Assembly: GCF_030644225.1 (NCBI RefSeq)
Contig: NZ_CP128650.1
Location: forward strand, 62,001 to 126,000
Direction: 5' to 3'
From: Selenomonas dianae
Lineage (GTDB): Bacteria; Bacillota; Negativicutes; Selenomonadales; Selenomonadaceae
DNA: 64,000 bases
In this document: positions 52,041 to 60,550 of the stretch, in pieces
Position numbering within the stretch: position 1 is the first letter of the stretch
Layout: each line of letters begins with the position of its first letter
Program-made: the position numbers and the translations under genes
The notes under the pieces: model-generated
Seen by the model: only the letters and a program-made list of their open reading frames with translations
Told to the model about the DNA's origin: nothing
Database searches by the model: none

Positions 52041-53485
52041 ACGGCAATCTCATGGTACTCCTGCCGCTGCTGGCGTTTATGGCGGGGATGCTCGCGCTCG
52101 GTGTCTATGTGCGGCGGCAGAGCCATGCGGGCGGATTCCTCGCGGGCTACTTCGTCGGCGGGCAGACGCTCGGCGCGTTCGTGCTCGCGATGACGATGGT
52201 CGCGACGTACAGCTCGGTCAGTTCGTTTGTCGGCGGTCCCGGCATGGCGTACGAGATCGGCTTCGGTTGGATCTACATGGCGGTCATTCAGACCATGACC
52301 ATCTTTCTCGTGCTCGGCATCTTCGGCAAGAAGGTCGCGCGGCTCGCGCGGCGCATCCACGCCGTCACCATCGTTGACATCATCCGACATCGTTATCAGT
52401 CGGATGTGCTCGCCGCACTTGCGGCGTTTGCCATTGTGATCTTCTTCGCCGCGTCCATGGTCGCACAGTTCGTCGGCGGGGCGCAGCTCTTTGCCGCCGT
52501 CACGGGCTACAGCTACGAGCTCGGTCTGGTGCTGTTCGGCATCGTGGTCGTCGTCTATACGTCGATCGGTGGCTTCCGTGCCGTTGCACTGACAGATACC
52601 TGCTGCGCGATTGTTATGATGCTCGGCATCGTCCTCCTTTTCTACTATGTGCTCGAAGCGGGCGGGGGGCTTGCGGCGATTCTCGCGCATCTGCGCAGCG
52701 CACATCCCGAGATGCTGACGCCGACGGCGGCGGGACGTATGCCCGTTTCCCTTTATATCTCGCAGTGGCTGCTCGTCGGTGCGCTCACGATTGCCCTGCC
52801 GCAGTCGGTGGTGCGCGGTATCAGCTATCGGAGCAGCCGCGATATGCACCGCGCGATGATCATTGGCACGGTCGTCATCGCCTTTATGAACATCGCTGTG
52901 AACCTCGTCGGCGTGCTCGGGCGCGGCGTGCTCGGTGTCGATGCAAAGGCACTTGGCGGCGTGGACAGTGTTATCCCGCAGCTGATGGCGCAGGTCATGC
53001 CGCCCGAGCTGCTCGGCTTTGCCATCATCGGCCCCTTGGCAGCGTCGATCTCCACCATCTCGGGCGTGCTCATCGTCGCCTCGTCGGCGGTGGTAAAGGA
53101 TGTCTATCTCCACCATCAGCAGCAGCGCGGCAGGTTCGTCCCCGAGCGGACGTTGCGCCGCCTCTCGATGGGGGTCACCGCCGCGCTCGGCATCATCGTG
53201 TTCGTGCTTGCCATTGCGCCGCCGTCGCTGATCTGGCTCATCAATATGTTTGCGTTCGGCGGGCTGGAGACGGCGTTTTTCTGGGTGCTCGTGTTCGGGC
53301 TCTTTACCACATGGGCGAACCGTACGGGCGCACTCGCCGCGATGGGCGGCGGCACGCTCATCTACTGCGTCGCGATGGCGGCGGGATTCAAACCGCTCGG
53401 GCTGCACCCCATCGCCGTCGGCATCACCGCCTCGCTCGTCCTCTTCCTCGCGGGAAGCTGGTGGGGGCGGCGCAGAGAGGCTTGA
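52037..53485 (+). CDS. panF: Sodium/pantothenate symporter PanF
   Basis: 482 aa, solute:sodium symporter family, about 13 helices. VGGQTLGAFVLAMTMVATYSSVSSFVGGPGMAYEIGFGWIYMAVIQT is the SSS-family sodium-binding TM1-2 region in its PanF form, and GGFRAVALTDTCCAIVMM the conserved middle. Linkage to YhdT supports PanF over proline or sialic-acid carriers. Its TGA overlaps the -35 of a promoter for a small RNA (53482). Confidence 0.88.
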   Translation: MNGNLMVLLPLLAFMAGMLALGVYVRRQSHAGGFLAGYFVGGQTLGAFVLAMTMVATYSSVSSFVGGPGMAYEIGFGWIYMAVIQTMTIFLVLGIFGKKVARLARRIHAVTIVDIIRHRYQSDVLAALAAFAIVIFFAASMVAQFVGGAQLFAAVTGYSYELGLVLFGIVVVVYTSIGGFRAVALTDTCCAIVMMLGIVLLFYYVLEAGGGLAAILAHLRSAHPEMLTPTAAGRMPVSLYISQWLLVGALTIALPQSVVRGISYRSSRDMHRAMIIGTVVIAFMNIAVNLVGVLGRGVLGVDAKALGGVDSVIPQLMAQVMPPELLGFAIIGPLAASISTISGVLIVASSAVVKDVYLHHQQQRGRFVPERTLRRLSMGVTAALGIIVFVLAIAPPSLIWLINMFAFGGLETAFFWVLVFGLFTTWANRTGALAAMGGGTLIYCVAMAAGFKPLGLHPIAVGITASLVLFLAGSWWGRRREA

Positions 53486-53510
53486 CAGTTTTTTTTGATG
53501 CGGGTATAAT
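53482..53510 (+). promoter_or_regulatory. Consensus sigma-70 promoter of the small antisense RNA
   Basis: TTGACA (53482-53487), 17-base spacer, TATAAT (53505-53510): a perfect consensus promoter that overlaps the panF stop codon. Its only downstream product before a terminator is about 100 bases of RNA. Confidence 0.85.
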
Positions 53511-53516
53511 AAAGAC

Positions 53517-53616
53517 ACAAAAAGAGTGACTGACGAGTGGTTCCGTCGGTCTCTCCCTAGAATCTTTGTGTTTGAAGAAAGAGCCTTCGTTACCTGTTTA
53601 CGACAGGTTCTTTTTT
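53517..53616 (+). ncRNA. Small RNA, candidate antitoxin of a type I module
   Basis: Expected start near 53517. Hairpin GACTGACG/CGTCGGTC (53528-53551, one wobble pair), ACACAAA near the 5' end able to pair with TTTGTGT further on, and a terminator ACCTGT/ACAGGT plus T6 (53592-53616). It runs convergent to the 26-residue hydrophobic peptide gene (53622-53702), whose transcript must cross this region, giving 3'-end complementarity as in txpA/ratA-like systems. Expression not shown. Confidence 0.65.
53592..53616 (+). terminator. Terminator of the small RNA
   Basis: Stem ACCTGT/ACAGGT with a 5-base loop, then TCTTTTTTC. Confidence 0.8.
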
Positions 53617-53621
53617 CTTGT

Positions 53622-53702
53622 CTACCTAGAGAACAAGAATATGATGTTGACCGCGAGCGTTGCCGCCGCTAGCACGAGCGAAAGTATTTCATACAGGCTC
53701 AT
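53622..53702 (-). CDS. Small holin-like type I toxin peptide
   Basis: 26 aa: starts MSLYEILSL, then a single hydrophobic helix (VLAAATLAVNIIFLF) and an Arg end. The MS-Y-E-LSL opening is that of the putative holin-like toxins of Firmicutes. SD GGAGG 8 bases before the ATG; an extended -10 (TGC-TATACT) lies about 55-60 bases upstream on the minus strand (near 53755). It would depolarise the membrane if overproduced. Too short for ordinary gene calling, so easily missed. Confidence 0.7.
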   Translation of the reverse strand: MSLYEILSLVLAAATLAVNIIFLFSR

Positions 53703-53814
53703 GCACATCACCTCCCTTGCGGGAGAAAACCTACGATCGTCAGCCACATATTCAGTATAGCACAAAGTTTCGATTGACGGAATAGGCACGTTGCCTTTCC
53801 GTCTTTTTTCTTGC

Positions 53815-55116
53815 CTATGGTTCCACGACAAGCGGCAGAAAGTACGCCTCCGTGCCCGCGATCGCGGCGGGGGAGAAGCGTGCGCCGACGGCGGAGGGCG
53901 TGCCAAAGAGCATGAAACACGAAAGTGTAAGATACCCCTCGATGGTTCCCGCATCGACGGTATGGACAAAGCGCGGCTGACGGACAAAGTTCTGATACAT
54001 CGCCGCGCGGCTTGGGCGGCAGATGATTTCGTCCACGTTGTCGGGCTGCTTCTCGTGGATTGTTTCTGCGTGTCCGTCCCGTTTTTCGACCAGACGGACG
54101 TTCTTCCCCTCGCGTCCCCAGATTTCCTTGCGGATGTATGTGCCGTCCATGAGCGCGGCGAAATCCTCCTCGAAATACGAGGGGGCGAGATAGCGGCGGA
54201 TGAGAGCACACTCCTTGGCGGTCAGGAACTGCTCTGTTTGGGCGAGCGCATAGACGAGTGCCATAAAAGATTTGTTTTGCAGGAGAATCGCCTCGGGCGG
54301 ATTCATCAGTGCAAATTTTCCTTCCTTATACAAATCGAGAAACAGTGCGCCGAGCGGTTCTCCGTCCGGCGTGCGCTCATCAATCAATATCTCCATCGGA
54401 TGCAGTCGATAGAGCGCAGATGTATATGCATTGTCTGCGAGAGGGATGCCCCGCTCGTCGATCTCCATCTCGTAGAACGAGAGGAAGCGGATGTCGCCGT
54501 GCGGCACGCCCTCCTGCATCAGGCGCATGAGGAACAGCGTCGTCGCGAGATCTTCGGGGTAGTCGTCAAAGCAGGAAAAAACGAAGGGGCGATCTTGGAT
54601 CGTCCGTCGGGAGAGATCAACGGCGGGCGCACAGAGCCGCGCGTGCAGCTGCGCGAGGAAGTCCCGCAGCTGCGCCCGCATCCCCGCGTTCGGGTCGCAC
54701 CGTCCGTGATACGCTGCCGCGATGCCGTTTGCATAGAAGGACTCCACAATAAAACAGGGCGTATCCGCATTGATCTCGACCATGCGGATACGCCCTTTCG
54801 CATCGAGGACGAAGTCGAAGCGGGAGAGCCATGTCGGCAGTCCGAACGCATTCGGGACGCGCAGATAGGGGAGGAGTTCGCGCGGCAGATCCATGGCACG
54901 CGCGAAATCGTCGGGGGCGTTTTGCAGCACCTGCGCCGCCTTGCAGAAGATGTGAAAGAGCCCCGCTGATGCCGTCCGCAGTTCGTCATAGAATCTCTGC
55001 GGAAACTCCTGCACGGTATGTGTTGGGTAGCGGTCGGCATAGTCGCCGTATTGGATATAGGTGAAGATGGTCGGGTCAAGTGCGTCGATGTAGGTTTCTT
55101 TGTGCGTGCTGTTCAC
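53815..55116 (-). CDS. Glutathionylspermidine synthase-like ATP-grasp protein (YgiC/YjfC-type)
   Basis: 433 aa. GTG start at 55116 after GGAGG (8 bases). FDFVLDAKGRIRMVEINADTPCFIVESF (about 100-130) and LMNPPEAILLQNKSFMALVYAL..RYLAPSYFEED form the GSP synthase ATP-grasp core. True GSP synthase joins glutathione and spermidine, but stand-alone YgiC/YjfC proteins have no proven substrate. Begins 1 bp after the stop of the upstream secreted-protein gene. With the DUF350 gene it repeats the yjfL-yjfM-yjfC order of E. coli. Confidence 0.83.
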   Translation of the reverse strand: MNSTHKETYIDALDPTIFTYIQYGDYADRYPTHTVQEFPQRFYDELRTASAGLFHIFCKAAQVLQNAPDDFARAMDLPRELLPYLRVPNAFGLPTWLSRFDFVLDAKGRIRMVEINADTPCFIVESFYANGIAAAYHGRCDPNAGMRAQLRDFLAQLHARLCAPAVDLSRRTIQDRPFVFSCFDDYPEDLATTLFLMRLMQEGVPHGDIRFLSFYEMEIDERGIPLADNAYTSALYRLHPMEILIDERTPDGEPLGALFLDLYKEGKFALMNPPEAILLQNKSFMALVYALAQTEQFLTAKECALIRRYLAPSYFEEDFAALMDGTYIRKEIWGREGKNVRLVEKRDGHAETIHEKQPDNVDEIICRPSRAAMYQNFVRQPRFVHTVDAGTIEGYLTLSCFMLFGTPSAVGARFSPAAIAGTEAYFLPLVVEP

Positions 55117-55117
55117 G

Positions 55118-55681
55118 TTACGAACCTCCCGAGGAGCGGAGCCCTGCCTGCCCGAAGCCGGATCTGCGGCTGACCTCGCGCGACTTTTCGCTTTTCTTTT
55201 CGTTGTAGCTGCGCCCCGCAAAGACGTGACCTGATCCGTGCGCATGAGTGCCCGTGCCGGATACGGTGTATTTTTCGGGCAGCGGTGAGAGCGGCGCGTT
55301 TGTGCGGTAGGTCATCTGCGCGAGATCCATCGTGCCGCCCGCATAGGAAAATCCGTGGAAGGCGAAATAGTTCGGTGCGAGGGGGGCGAGGAGGCTCGCC
55401 GTACCGAACAGCCAGACGAGGTCGCCCGCGCCGTCGTGGCGAAAGGTGACGGCAGTGCTGTCGTCATAGAGCGCGGTCTCCGTGCCGTCGCCGTTGTTGA
55501 GCAGGGTGTAGCGGCGGTCATAGGCGTCGGCGAGCCGCGCCTCGCCTGCGTTCCACTCGGGATGCACGACATCGCATATGGAAAATGCGATGTCATGACG
55601 ATAGAAATACGCTGCGCCGAGTGCGCCGACCGAGGCAAATGCGGCGGCGAGGATGGCGGCTTTGCGTCCCATGTTTTCCAT
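55118..55681 (-). CDS. Membrane-anchored hypothetical protein in the GSP-synthase cluster
   Basis: 187 aa. One N-terminal transmembrane or uncleaved signal segment (about 7-25), a folded middle (FSICDVVHPEWNAGEARLADAYDRRYTLLNNGDG), then a low-complexity basic/Gly/Ser tail ending SGFGQAGLRSSGGS. Its place between DUF350 and the GSP-synthase gene matches yjfM/DUF1190 in E. coli, but sequence likeness is weak. Not assigned. Confidence 0.6.
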   Translation of the reverse strand: MENMGRKAAILAAAFASVGALGAAYFYRHDIAFSICDVVHPEWNAGEARLADAYDRRYTLLNNGDGTETALYDDSTAVTFRHDGAGDLVWLFGTASLLAPLAPNYFAFHGFSYAGGTMDLAQMTYRTNAPLSPLPEKYTVSGTGTHAHGSGHVFAGRSYNEKKSEKSREVSRRSGFGQAGLRSSGGS

Positions 55682-55747
55682 CGTTCACATCCTTTCTAAG
55701 ATGGATTGTATTTGTATGATGCTCCACGATATGTGCTGACAATTGAT

Positions 55748-56179
55748 TTAGTGAACCGCGCCGCTGATGACAAGCGACAGCCCGACGAAGACCCCGAACA
55801 CGAAGATGCCCGCCGCCGTGTTGCCGCGCTGGATCTCGGCGGTAAGCTTGTATTTGCGGTGCCACGCGTTGATGACGAAGAAACCGGCGATGAAGCAGAG
55901 GATGCCGACGGCAGCGTAGACCGCACTCGCGACAACGCCCTGCACAAAGTCCGCCGGCATGGTCTCGCACGCGGAGGACATAATGACGGCGCGCAGAATC
56001 TCGCCGATGCCGATGAACGAGCCCGCCGACAGCCACGCGACCGCGCGGTTGCCGCGTCGAATCTCCTCGGCGAAGTCGCCGGGGATGAAGCAGTCGATCA
56101 CGATGTTGGACACGATCATGAGCAGGACGCCGAATCCGGCATAGAATACGGTAAGCATCAGTACGGACAGATCAATCAT
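55748..56179 (-). CDS. DUF350 integral membrane protein (YjfL-like)
   Basis: 143 aa with four helices in two similar halves (FIPGDFAEEIRRGNRAVAWLSAGSFIGIGEILRAVIM and KLTAEIQRGNTAAGIFVFGVFVGLSLVISGAV), each with the E-I-x-x-GN-x-A pattern of DUF350. SD AAGGAG at the normal distance. First gene of the three-gene group leading to the GSP-synthase. Confidence 0.85.
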   Translation of the reverse strand: MIDLSVLMLTVFYAGFGVLLMIVSNIVIDCFIPGDFAEEIRRGNRAVAWLSAGSFIGIGEILRAVIMSSACETMPADFVQGVVASAVYAAVGILCFIAGFFVINAWHRKYKLTAEIQRGNTAAGIFVFGVFVGLSLVISGAVH

Positions 56180-56254
56180 GTGGGTTCTCCTTTATGCAGC
56201 TGTGTTTCGCGTGCGATACACCTCAAAGAAAAAATGTCGGCAAAGCACCTCTTG

Positions 56255-57229
56255 TTACGGCGTTTCTGTTACCACCTCCACCCGTCCGCGTGTATCGCCC
56301 GTGCGAACGAGCGTGGCGTAGCGGAGGAGGGTATGACTGCGCTGAAGCCGGTCGGCGTCAGGTGCGCGGTCGGGGCTTGCCTGCGTCACGACAATGTGCG
56401 CTGTGCCATCCGCCGCGCTCGTAATGCGTGCGGTCTCCTCCCGCGTGCGAATGATGATCGGATGCTCCGCATCACCGAGCATTTCATACGCATCCTCCAC
56501 CCTGCCGTCCACACCCTCGATGAGATCGAGAGCGGCAATGCCTGCATCGACCTGCGCCGTGTAAACCGGAGTGCCGTCCTCCTCCTGCTGCTCCGTGTGG
56601 TAGGGGGCATCGCTGAGGCGTTCGTGCATGACATAGGGGAGATTCACGAAATCGCGGAACGCGTGCCAGTAGTCCCGCGTGTCGAAGTCGGGAGCGACGG
56701 ATAGGAGCAGGATGATGCAGGCTCCGGCAAGACCTGCAACCGGCTCGATGAGGGAGTTGCGCAGCCTCGATCGCCGATACATCGCCCGTGCTTTCTGCCG
56801 CTTACTCGTATCCGTGTCCGTGTCCGCGATGATTGTGGAAGCGGAGATCTTTCCTCCCTGCGAACTGCTGCGACTGCCGTTCCAATACTCGACAAAGAAG
56901 GTGTTCCTGCCGTCTGCGCTCTCGTATTGCTCATACCTCGCCTCATCGCCGACCGCTGCATCCGTATCGCCCCAGACCCCTGTTACAACCTCCGTGCCGC
57001 TGTCATGGAGACGGTAGCCCTTTGGCACATTGTTTCCCGCAGAGGAGGAGATGATGCATGAGAGTCCATCGTCTGTGATGCTCAGCCAGATGTGTGCATT
57101 GGTGTCATTCGTGATAAGCTTATACTCTGTCCATACATCATCCGATGTTTTCTCCTTGTATCGGATCTTTCCCACAATGGTACATGGTTTCGTTCCGATT
57201 TTGATGCCGGTCCAACAGTCAAAATCCAC
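56255..57229 (-). CDS. DUF4178 protein, paralogue 1
   Basis: 324 aa. The GTG at 57229 follows AGGAGG; a longer frame would read through the MITE and is wrong. The N-terminal DUF4178 domain (about 10-150: KIRYKEKTSDDVWTEYKLITND...GVWGDTDAAVGDEARYEQYESADGRNTFFVEYWNG) precedes a hydrophobic segment (about 180-205) and an outside domain (YHTEQQEEDGTPVYTAQVDAGIAALDLIEGVDG). In Firmicutes DUF4178 genes go with DUF350 and aminopropyl- or GSP-type enzymes. Function unknown. Confidence 0.75.
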   Translation of the reverse strand: MDFDCWTGIKIGTKPCTIVGKIRYKEKTSDDVWTEYKLITNDTNAHIWLSITDDGLSCIISSSAGNNVPKGYRLHDSGTEVVTGVWGDTDAAVGDEARYEQYESADGRNTFFVEYWNGSRSSSQGGKISASTIIADTDTDTSKRQKARAMYRRSRLRNSLIEPVAGLAGACIILLLSVAPDFDTRDYWHAFRDFVNLPYVMHERLSDAPYHTEQQEEDGTPVYTAQVDAGIAALDLIEGVDGRVEDAYEMLGDAEHPIIIRTREETARITSAADGTAHIVVTQASPDRAPDADRLQRSHTLLRYATLVRTGDTRGRVEVVTETP

Positions 57230-57251
57230 GGCATCACCTCCTAGCGGAAAT

Positions 57252-57412
57252 GGGAATCGCTGATAAAATAGACTCTCAGATTGGTGCAGATTTTTTGTCC
57301 TGTCAAGGAGACAAACCGGACGCATAGCAAGGGCTATGTGGAGGATTTGTCGACGATGAGAGGGCGAAAAAGATACGCCAAGATGGCAGTGCTGAATTTA
57401 TCAGTGCTTCCC
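57252..57412 (-). mobile_element. MITE-like element, copy 5 (inverted)
   Basis: 161 bp. Ends GGGAATCGCTGATAAAA and TTTATCAGTGCTTCCC, internal TGTGGAGGATTTGTCG shared (inverted) with copies 1 and 3. It is inserted between the two DUF4178 paralogues, just upstream of the SD of the downstream one. Confidence 0.8.
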
Positions 57413-57442
57413 TTAATGTGCGGTCAAGTGGTGGTGCGCGGA

Positions 57443-58426
57443 CTACTGCACCACCATCGCCCGTCCGTGCGTGTCGCCCGTGCGGACGCGTTCGGCGTAG
57501 CGGACGAGCGTATGATTTCGTTGGAGCTGGTCGGCGGCGGGGGCGCGGTCGGGGCTTGCTCCCGTCACAACGATGTACGCCGTGCCGTCCGCCGCGCTCG
57601 TAATGCGTGCGGTCTCCTCCTGTGTGCGAATGATGATCGGGTGCTCCGCATCGCCGAGATCCTCGTACGCGTCCTTCACCCTGCCGTCCACGCCCTCGAT
57701 GAGATCCAGAGCGGCGATGCCTGCATCGACCTGCGCCGTGTAAACCCGTGCGCCGTCCTCCTCCTGCTGCTCCGTGTAGTAGGGCGCATCGCTGAGGCGT
57801 TCGTGCATGGCATAGGGGAGGTTCACGATACTGCGGAAATCGTGCCAGTCGCGTGCGCTGAAATCGCCGTCTCCGATCGAATCAAAGAAAAGAGCCGTGC
57901 CACCTACCGTGACACCTACATAGATGAGCACGCTGACCATGCCGATACAGATGCCGTTCAGCATCCTTGCCCGCTTTGCCCGCGTCATCGCCCGTAGGCG
58001 ATCGGCGGGCGGCGGTGCTTCGGGGGCAATATCGGCGGCGGCGATTTTCCGTCCCATCGAGGCACTTTTCTTCCCGCTCCAGTTTTCGATAAAGAACGTG
58101 AACTTCCCGTCCGCTGTTTCGTATTGCTCGTATGCCGCCTCGTCGCCGACTGCCGCATCCGTATCGCCCCAGACAGCGGTGACCACCTCCGTTCCCCTGT
58201 CGCGGAGGCGGTAGCCCTTCGGAATCTTTTTCCCCACAGGAGCGGAAAGACTGCACGAAAGCCCGTTGTCTGCAATGCTCAGCCATGTGCGGTCGTTGCT
58301 TTCACGTGTAACAAGACCGTACTCCGTCCATACATCGTCCGATGTTTTCTCCTTGTAGCGGATCTTCTCGGCGATGATGTAGGATTTCCCCTCGATCGTC
58401 ACGCCCATCCAGCAGCGGAACTCCAT
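57443..58426 (-). CDS. DUF4178 protein, paralogue 2
   Basis: 327 aa. ATG at 58426 after AAAGGAGG. Clearly a tandem duplicate of paralogue 1: KIRYKEKTSDDVWTEY, GVWGDTD/AVWGDTDAAVGDE and the block YTEQQEEDGARVYTAQVDAGIAALDLIEGVDG are shared, while the hydrophobic centre (NGICIGMVSVLIYVGVTVGGTALFF) has diverged. A MITE lies between the two copies. Confidence 0.75.
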   Translation of the reverse strand: MEFRCWMGVTIEGKSYIIAEKIRYKEKTSDDVWTEYGLVTRESNDRTWLSIADNGLSCSLSAPVGKKIPKGYRLRDRGTEVVTAVWGDTDAAVGDEAAYEQYETADGKFTFFIENWSGKKSASMGRKIAAADIAPEAPPPADRLRAMTRAKRARMLNGICIGMVSVLIYVGVTVGGTALFFDSIGDGDFSARDWHDFRSIVNLPYAMHERLSDAPYYTEQQEEDGARVYTAQVDAGIAALDLIEGVDGRVKDAYEDLGDAEHPIIIRTQEETARITSAADGTAYIVVTGASPDRAPAADQLQRNHTLVRYAERVRTGDTHGRAMVVQ

Positions 58427-58511
58427 GCACGCACCTCCTTTTCTGGGGTCAGTATATACGTGTTGTTTTACAAAAAGATAAGGGCGCACAAAAATGTGCG
58501 TCCGCCATCAT

Positions 58512-58817
58512 TTACAACAGAAAAAACTCCACGATCAGTACCATGACGGATGCCCCCGCCGCGCAGCGGAAAAGGCTCGCGCCGTTCCATGCGAGGTAGA
58601 GGACAAATGCGAATGCCGCCGCGCCCGCGATGGGGGTACGGGTCGCCTCTACAATCGCGGGAAAGGTCATGACGGCGAGGGTCACATAGGGAACATAGAA
58701 CAGGAAGGAGCGCACGAACACATTCTTGATCTCGCGTCGCAGGAGGAGCGGAGGAACGAGGCGGATCGCGAGGGTCACCGCGCTCATGACGGCGATGTAG
58801 ATCCATGTATCAGTCAT
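58512..58817 (-). CDS. azlD: AzlD branched-chain amino acid exporter subunit
   Basis: 101 aa, three to four helices. TWIYIAVMSAVTLAIRLVPPLLLRR and FVRSFLFYVPYVTLAVMTFPAI are the AzlD signature. Overlaps azlC by 8 bp; small partner of the AzlCD efflux pair. Confidence 0.9.
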   Translation of the reverse strand: MTDTWIYIAVMSAVTLAIRLVPPLLLRREIKNVFVRSFLFYVPYVTLAVMTFPAIVEATRTPIAGAAAFAFVLYLAWNGASLFRCAAGASVMVLIVEFFLL

Positions 58818-59550
58818 GCGCGTCCTCCTGTTCCTCGTTCACGGGGAACAGCCGTGCGCCGACCCCTGCAACGAGCAGTGTGAGGAGGATCGTGCGCGTG
58901 CCGCCCGAGAGCGCACACGTCACGGGCGCATAGGTCGCGGCGAGCGAGAGCACGCAGCTCACGAGCACCATGCCGCCGATGGGACGGCTCTTCTTCGCGG
59001 CGGGGAGGACGACCCAGACGAACATCCCGTAGAGTGCGACCGAGAGTGCGGAAACTGCAGCAGCGGGGAGGATGCCGCCCGCGAGGATGCCCGCCGACGT
59101 ACCCGCCGCCCACGCGGGGACGGAGATCGCCATTGCCCCGTAGTTGTAGTACGGGTTCAGCGCACCGCCGCGCGCGACCGTGATGCCGAAGATCTCATCC
59201 GTCACGCCGAAGCTCACGGCAAGCCGATGGAGGAGCGGGGTCTCGGGCGCGAACCGCTGCGTCAGCGCCGCCGCCATGAGGAAGTAGCGTGCATTCGCAA
59301 CGAGCGTCAGCACGGCGATCTCAAGGTAGGGTGCCTGTGCCGCAATCACGGTAAAGCCCGCATACTCGCCCGCTGAGGCGATGTTGACCGCACTCGTCAC
59401 GAAGCCCTGCCACGGGGTCAGTCCCGCCGTCTTGGCGAGAATGCCGAGCGTGAACGCCACGACGAAATACCCGAGCGCAATCGGCACGCCGTCATGTATG
59501 CCCGCCATGAACACCGAGCGTCGCGACGCGCCAAATTTTTCCTCCATCAT
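58810..59550 (-). CDS. azlC: AzlC branched-chain amino acid exporter subunit
   Basis: 246 aa. GIHDGVPIALGYFVVAFTLGILAKTAGLTPWQGFVTSAVNIASAGEYA and NARYFLMAAALTQRF are the AzlC family blocks; about seven helices. The start may be 59550 or 59547 (adjacent ATGs after GAGGTGACG). Exports leucine-type amino acids and analogues. Confidence 0.9.
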   Translation of the reverse strand: MMEEKFGASRRSVFMAGIHDGVPIALGYFVVAFTLGILAKTAGLTPWQGFVTSAVNIASAGEYAGFTVIAAQAPYLEIAVLTLVANARYFLMAAALTQRFAPETPLLHRLAVSFGVTDEIFGITVARGGALNPYYNYGAMAISVPAWAAGTSAGILAGGILPAAAVSALSVALYGMFVWVVLPAAKKSRPIGGMVLVSCVLSLAATYAPVTCALSGGTRTILLTLLVAGVGARLFPVNEEQEDAHD

Positions 59551-59644
59551 CGTCACCTCACAGATTGATTTTCTTATTGTAGAATAAATCTGTCATTTTG
59601 TAAATCAAATATATCCAGTATACTTTGGGAATCTCCATAAAAAA

Positions 59645-59668
59645 CGCCCATGTGCGTGTATGGGCATT
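59645..59668 (-). terminator. Terminator of the secreted-protein gene
   Basis: Stem GCCCAT/ATGGGC with a 7-9 base loop; AAAAAAC on the plus side gives the U-tract on the minus strand. Confidence 0.7.
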
Positions 59669-59692
59669 TCGGGACAGAGGATATGTATGTAT

Positions 59693-60196
59693 TCACCACG
59701 TCACATTAAGCTGCTTATAGAGATCGGGACGGTCGAACTTGACGTGCTGCATGATCATCTGTGCCATGCCGGAGAAGTCCACCGCCCATTTCTGCGTTAC
59801 GGGATCAAAGGGCTTGTGCTGCGGCGCAAAATCATTGATTTTCTCCCATTTGATCGGGTTGTCCGTACCCCAAAGCTGATTTTTGGGATCGACCGAAAAG
59901 AGGAATCTGCTGAAATGCTTCAGATTCTTCCCGCGCAGGATGTGGACGGGCAGCTGGATGATCCTGCGTCCGCCCACGGTGACGACGCGGACATCCGCAT
60001 CGCGAAACACATAGTATCCCTTGAGGTTCGCGCCAGACTCGGGTGTCCAGCGCAGCGTCTCGGCGACGATCCAATCCGTATTTTCGATCTTCTGCAAATA
60101 GTCGTAGATCGGGAACGGCTTTGCCAGAGCCGCGCTCGGCGGCGTGCAGACGATGAGGGCAAATGCGGCGAGAACGAGCGGAATCATTTTTTTCAT
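59693..60196 (-). CDS. Secreted hypothetical protein
   Basis: 167 aa. Signal peptide 1-25 (ALA-K). The mature part (FPIYDYLQKIENTDWIVAETLRWTPESGANLKGYYVFRDADVRVVTVGGRRIIQLPVHILRGKNLKHFSRFLFSVDPK) mixes strands and aromatic residues with no catalytic motif visible. Monocistronic with its own terminator. Not assigned to a family. Confidence 0.75.
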   Translation of the reverse strand: MKKMIPLVLAAFALIVCTPPSAALAKPFPIYDYLQKIENTDWIVAETLRWTPESGANLKGYYVFRDADVRVVTVGGRRIIQLPVHILRGKNLKHFSRFLFSVDPKNQLWGTDNPIKWEKINDFAPQHKPFDPVTQKWAVDFSGMAQMIMQHVKFDRPDLYKQLNVTW

Positions 60197-60287
60197 AGGG
60201 CATCACCTTTCCTCATGCGATGTTTTACACATTACGTTCGACAGATGTATGTATTTTCCTCCGTTCGCGTGTGATTTTTAAGAGTGG

Positions 60288-60316
60288 TTGTCAGTGTGCA
60301 TCAAAGATGCTAGAAT
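60288..60316 (+). promoter_or_regulatory. Promoter of the second RelE/ParE module
   Basis: TTGTCA (60288-60293), 17-base spacer, TAGAAT (60311-60316). Confidence 0.65.
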
Positions 60317-60340
60317 AGAAACGAAAGGATGGTGACGGAT

Positions 60341-60550
60341 ATGTGGAATGCAGCCGCACTTGATCATCGGACGGAATCTACAGAGGTATGGAACGTGATG
60401 CCACCCACGAAAAGACCCGTCGCCATTGGCGGGATGCCCCGCGCAGCGTTGGACTGCGAGCTTGCAAAAGGCATGGATTCCCTGCATGACGGCAATGGAA
60501 TGACACCGGATGAGGTGGATGCGGCACTGGCACGGGAATTTGGCAGATGA
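60341..60550 (+). CDS. Antitoxin of the second RelE/ParE module
   Basis: 69 aa. Start uncertain: ATG at 60341 or 60329 in the same frame. The C-terminal half (SLHDGNGMTPDEVDAALAREFGR) is the helical toxin-binding part; no DNA-binding fold was recognised. Overlaps the toxin start by 4 bp (ATGA). Confidence 0.7.
   Translation: MWNAAALDHRTESTEVWNVMPPTKRPVAIGGMPRAALDCELAKGMDSLHDGNGMTPDEVDAALAREFGR

Noticed and set aside
57230-57325. N-terminal extension of DUF4178 paralogue 1
   Set aside because: It is translated from the MITE; the GTG at 57229 has the SD and matches the start of paralogue 2.
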